The translations under genes were made by a program, and so were the position numbers. Positions 61,013 to 64,000 of a stretch of DNA of 64,000 bases are shown here, piece after piece (the stretch's first letter is position 1; every line of letters starts with the position of its first letter). The notes beneath the pieces are model-generated. The model had not been told where the DNA came from, made no database searches, and saw nothing but the letters and a program-made list of their open reading frames with translations. The DNA comes from Aquabacterium sp. (GTDB taxonomy: Bacteria; Pseudomonadota; Gammaproteobacteria; Burkholderiales; Burkholderiaceae_C): positions 122,123 through 186,122 of the forward strand of contig JAHFQM010000008.1 of NCBI GenBank assembly GCA_023266355.1. The letters are read 5' to 3'.

Positions 61013-63333
61013 TGGCAACGCCCCTGTCCGTAGTAACAGTTGGGCACCTTGGCGCTGTTGCCGCTTTGGATGGCACCCAGGTTCGGGATGTTGGGCACGA
61101 TGGAGGCGTAGAACTCGGTGAGGTCCATCGCTGCGAAGTCCAGGCTTTGCAGCTGAGGGATGGTGAAGCCCGAGCAGTCCGGGTTCTGGCCGCTGCCCCA
61201 GCCCTTGCCAATCTGCATGCGCCCCTGCTCATTGACTATCCGGGCGAGTTTGCTGTTGAAGCAGCATTTGCCTGTGGTGTGCTCCAGGCACGACACGCAG
61301 GCACCAAGAACGCGAAGACACGATGAGCACCATGACCCCGTGGCGTGGCACAGCCCCGCGCCTTCTCTCATGGCCAGCTTGCCCTCTTCTTCATTGCAGG
61401 ACATCATCGACATGACGATGTAGATCACCACAGCGATGGCCAGCGACCAGGGATCGAACGCGACCACCATGCTGTCGCCTGCATAGAGCACCGACGATCC
61501 GGCGGGCAGAGCGGTGCCGTTGACGGCCACGGTGACGCCGTAACTGGTGAAGGAGCCGCTGAAGCCGCCGCTGGTGAGCAGTGCGGACATGCCCTGGTAT
61601 ATGAACTCCCGGTTCTCGGAGTTCATCAGCACGTCGTATACCAGGCGTGAGCCCACACCGAAGGTGCTCTGGTTGCTCATCCCAGCGCCAGCGCTGTCCG
61701 AGTCGCAACAATCTTTGAACAGACGGTCTCGGCAGTGGTTGCCTTCGCCCTTGAAAACCTGCATCAGCTTGGTGTCCAGGTACACACCGGCTTCTCGGGC
61801 GGCTTCCAGCATCGACATGGAGCGGGCAAAGTCCGCGTCGTTCGTGTAGCTCGTGTTGAAGCAACTGTCACCCAGGCAAAAGACATTGGATGGGCAGTTG
61901 GTTGCTGTCGTGATCGGTTGGGCGCTGGCCGGGCAGGTGTAGCTGTCCTGGTAGACCTCGCACATGCCTGTGGCAGCGTTGGTTTGCTTGCATGTGCTGC
62001 TTCCCAGCGTGCAGCCTTGGCTCAGCAAGGGGGCGCATTCGTCTGTGAGGGCACCGGATGTGCAAGAAAGGGTGCGCTCGTAGGACCAGCAAGCGCGGGT
62101 GACGGCTCGGCCATCGATCACCTTGGTGGCGGGGCCATCCACGCACCTGTCGGCTGTGGTGACGGTGCAGCGTCCGCCTGCTTCGAGTGGGGCGCTCTTG
62201 TCATCCCAGAAATCGGTTTCGATGTGGTTCATGGTTGGCTGCTGGAAAGACAAGGGGATGCTCCAGCCAGAAGCGCCGACCAGGCTGGCCGCGCCCGCAT
62301 CCTGAGCGCAGCGGGTCTCTGTGCGGCTGACCACGACAGAGGGGCCGCTGTCACAGCCCATGCGGGGGCGGGGCATGGTGAGCGTGAAGCAGCGATCAGC
62401 CGGCCCCGAAGATTGAACGCGGCTGGACCAGTAGGCCTGCAACTGGTCGCCGCGCACGGTGCCGGTCGGGCAGGCATAGACCGGCGTGCCGAACTGGAAG
62501 TTGTAGTGGCACTGGCCAGACGAACAGCCGGATCCAGGCATCATGACCACCTTGAAGGGGCGCCAGCAGTGGCCACCCCAGTGTGGTGCGAGGTCGGTGA
62601 CGAACGCGGGTTGCGTAGCTGGCGTGCTGGGCAATTCGAGGTTCTGCCACCCGATACAGGCCCCGTTGCCACCAGCGGCGTAGAAGCGAAATTGCTGCAA
62701 CTGGTCGGTACGGATGCGGCATTGGGCCTCGGCCACCATGTAGTCGGCACCGTTGCGATTGGCCTGACCATGGGCAAACCAGTCGCCAGCGGCGCAACTG
62801 GGGACAAGTTCGACTTGCACCGTCAGATCCCGCCGGGTGGCGTAGTTGCCCACACCGTTGTAGCGCTGGCACTGTTTGGTGACCGCGTCTGCTGGTGTGG
62901 TGACGTCGGCGGTAGTGCAACCGCTGTAATACGAGGAAAGACTGCCAAGAGCCAGAGACGGGTTTGCGGCGATGTCCCGCGCGCCCATGACCGCGGGGTC
63001 GTAGGGCGAAATGGCAGGGCGTGGCGTGTTGGCCGAGTTGAGCGCGCCGCGTTGGGCCTGGCACACCGGGTCATCGGGCGTGCTGGTGCAGGCGGTGAGG
63101 CGCGCGTTGGCCGGGCCTGACAAGCTGGGTTGGCCGTAGTAGGCTGCCTCAGCGGGCGTGCGGGTGTATCCCGGCACATTGGCCGTTGCGTTGGGGGTGC
63201 TGACCGTGCCGCGAATCACCGGGTTGGCGGCTTGACCGGCGGCGGTGCCTTCTTCGTGTGGCCCAGCCAGCGCCATCGTCTGCGCCGTGACGAAGCACCA
63301 GAGGGTGAAGCAGGTGACGAGTCGGCGCAGCAT
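61009..63333 (-). CDS. traN: Conjugal transfer mating-pair stabilisation protein TraN
   Basis: The 774-aa outer-membrane adhesin has a signal peptide (LRRLVTCFTLWCFVTAQTMALA) and a long Cys-rich body with dozens of cysteines (for example CAQDAG, CSGTS, CKQTNAATGMC, CSSCLRVLGACVSCLEHTTG) and a conserved C-terminal part with CFNSKLARIVNEQGR. TraN binds outer-membrane proteins of the recipient. The stop overlaps the next gene and the start lies about 9 bp after trbC. Confidence 0.93.
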   Translation of the reverse strand: MLRRLVTCFTLWCFVTAQTMALAGPHEEGTAAGQAANPVIRGTVSTPNATANVPGYTRTPAEAAYYGQPSLSGPANARLTACTSTPDDPVCQAQRGALNSANTPRPAISPYDPAVMGARDIAANPSLALGSLSSYYSGCTTADVTTPADAVTKQCQRYNGVGNYATRRDLTVQVELVPSCAAGDWFAHGQANRNGADYMVAEAQCRIRTDQLQQFRFYAAGGNGACIGWQNLELPSTPATQPAFVTDLAPHWGGHCWRPFKVVMMPGSGCSSGQCHYNFQFGTPVYACPTGTVRGDQLQAYWSSRVQSSGPADRCFTLTMPRPRMGCDSGPSVVVSRTETRCAQDAGAASLVGASGWSIPLSFQQPTMNHIETDFWDDKSAPLEAGGRCTVTTADRCVDGPATKVIDGRAVTRACWSYERTLSCTSGALTDECAPLLSQGCTLGSSTCKQTNAATGMCEVYQDSYTCPASAQPITTATNCPSNVFCLGDSCFNTSYTNDADFARSMSMLEAAREAGVYLDTKLMQVFKGEGNHCRDRLFKDCCDSDSAGAGMSNQSTFGVGSRLVYDVLMNSENREFIYQGMSALLTSGGFSGSFTSYGVTVAVNGTALPAGSSVLYAGDSMVVAFDPWSLAIAVVIYIVMSMMSCNEEEGKLAMREGAGLCHATGSWCSSCLRVLGACVSCLEHTTGKCCFNSKLARIVNEQGRMQIGKGWGSGQNPDCSGFTIPQLQSLDFAAMDLTEFYASIVPNIPNLGAIQSGNSAKVPNCYYGQGRCQ

Positions 63334-63341
63334 GGCGATCC

Positions 63342-64000
63342 CTAACCCTTGAGCCGTTGGATGAAGGCGCCGGCATCCTTGCTGAAGCGGGGTGTGCGGT
63401 GCTGAATGTGGCCCAAGGCGTAGTCCAGGCTCACGTCTCCGGCCAGGCGGACATGGTCATTGGGCGGCGCACAACTGCCTCGACCACCATCACCACAGGG
63501 CGAGTTGTCAGCGCCCTCACGCACCAGCACAAAGCTGGGCACCTGTGTGATGGCGTAGCGCTCGAAAGCTTGCGGGTCGATCTGGAAGGCCACCGACTGA
63601 CCTGCCAACAATGCCTGTGTTCGCGCAACGGTGTCGCGCAGGGAGCCATTTAGCAGGCCTCTGATCAGCAAGGATGCCTTGGCGAGTGCCGCTTGGCTGA
63701 CCAGTCTCTTGAGCGTGGCCTCGGGCATCGACAGGCTGATGAACACCATCAGGATCGGGCCACCACTCATGTCCTTGCCCACCCCGGTGCCGGGGGGCTG
63801 GGCGGCTTTCATCTGCAGGGCGTAGGCTTTGGACAGCGCTTCGAGGTCCACAGGCGCTTTGGCTTGGGGCTGCGGGAGCGCATCAATTCTTGGTCCCGCT
63901 GTGTCGGGCACACGTTCCAAGTCTGCGGCGCTGGGCACGCCGTGCGCTTTCCGAGCACGTTCGATGTCCTGGTCCGTGATGGTGGGTTGCGCGCGCCTGG
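63342..64000 (-). CDS. trbC: F-type conjugal pilus assembly protein TrbC, 5' end outside window
   Basis: The visible 219 codons give the conserved core MVFISLSMPEATLKRLVSQA, FQIDPQAFERYAITQVPSFV and RLAGDVSLDYALGHIQH of F-type TrbC, a periplasmic pilus assembly protein. A GTG at 63938 could be a start, but the frame is open to base 64000 (AQPTITDQDIERARKAHG), so the true start lies beyond the window. It precedes traN in the operon. Confidence 0.9.
   Translation of the reverse strand, partial: RRAQPTITDQDIERARKAHGVPSAADLERVPDTAGPRIDALPQPQAKAPVDLEALSKAYALQMKAAQPPGTGVGKDMSGGPILMVFISLSMPEATLKRLVSQAALAKASLLIRGLLNGSLRDTVARTQALLAGQSVAFQIDPQAFERYAITQVPSFVLVREGADNSPCGDGGRGSCAPPNDHVRLAGDVSLDYALGHIQHRTPRFSKDAGAFIQRLKG

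Noticed and set aside
32160..64000. CRISPR array or integrase
   Set aside because: No spaced direct-repeat array and no tyrosine or serine recombinase motifs are seen anywhere in the window.

Overview
This 64 kb window is GC-rich, Gram-negative DNA whose gene order and protein style point to a betaproteobacterium of the order Burkholderiales (Comamonadaceae or Aquabacterium-like). This is inferred from the runs TPR protein-lolB-ispE-tRNA-Gln-prs-rplY-pth, ffh-ypjD-PP0621-pilS-pilR-ampD and nrdA-nrdB, and from the fused NERD, alk and conjugation genes further right. No database search was possible, so the genus is not fixed.

Bases 1 to about 32,160 are ordinary chromosome. They hold: ettA (cut by the window edge); a membrane glycosyltransferase; a cytochrome b561; an alanine/lysine-rich histone H1-like protein with 72-bp tandem repeats; class Ia ribonucleotide reductase (nrdA, nrdB) behind a well-formed pair of NrdR boxes; ampD; a PilS/PilR-type two-component system; a CcsA/YpjD-like membrane protein; the two SRP GTPases ffh and ftsY; rsmD, coaD and a YfhL ferredoxin; pth, rplY, prs and a tRNA-Gln; ispE, lolB and a large TPR protein; mutM, a dynamin-like GTPase, mutY and xth. 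Many neighbours overlap by a few bases (ATGA or TGATG), so they are probably co-transcribed.

Bases 32,160 to about 55,000 form an accessory region full of broken genes and insertion sequences. From left to right: an AbiE-type toxin-antitoxin pair whose toxin has an in-frame stop and a lost 3' end beside an IS110 scrap; a small operon of AhpD-like protein, glutathione S-transferase, cupin and TetR regulator; an intact IS5-type element with inverted ends and an ACCA target duplication; a BtrH-like protein with two hotdog thioesterases and the ruined end of an ABC permease; a duplicated 5' piece of alkB fused to a 5' scrap of dnaE; and then an alkane module (chemoreceptor, AraC regulator, AlkB alkane hydroxylase). 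A second hydrocarbon hydroxylase of the XylM/CymA type, with its ferredoxin-type reductase, lies on the other strand. An IS3 element ends exactly at the reductase start. That IS3 copy is itself split by an IS30-family element with 28-bp perfect inverted ends and a 3-bp target duplication. Next come a transposase/AbiEii chimera and a decayed NERD-helicase gene pair.

Bases 55,000 to 64,000 carry the distal part of an F-type conjugative type IV secretion operon on the minus strand. In transcription order it reads trbC (cut by the window edge), traN, an unknown 147-aa exported protein, traF, traH, traG, with a small convergent membrane-protein gene after traG. This suggests that the accessory region belongs to, or has been rearranged next to, an integrative conjugative element or an integrated plasmid. 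No integrase, relaxase or att site is visible here.

Functionally, the accessory part combines alkane sensing and oxidation (MCP, AraC, AlkB) with alkyl-aromatic side-chain oxidation (XylM/XylA-like), carried in a mobile, heavily rearranged setting. No rubredoxin, alcohol dehydrogenase or ring-cleavage gene is present in the window, so partners must lie elsewhere.
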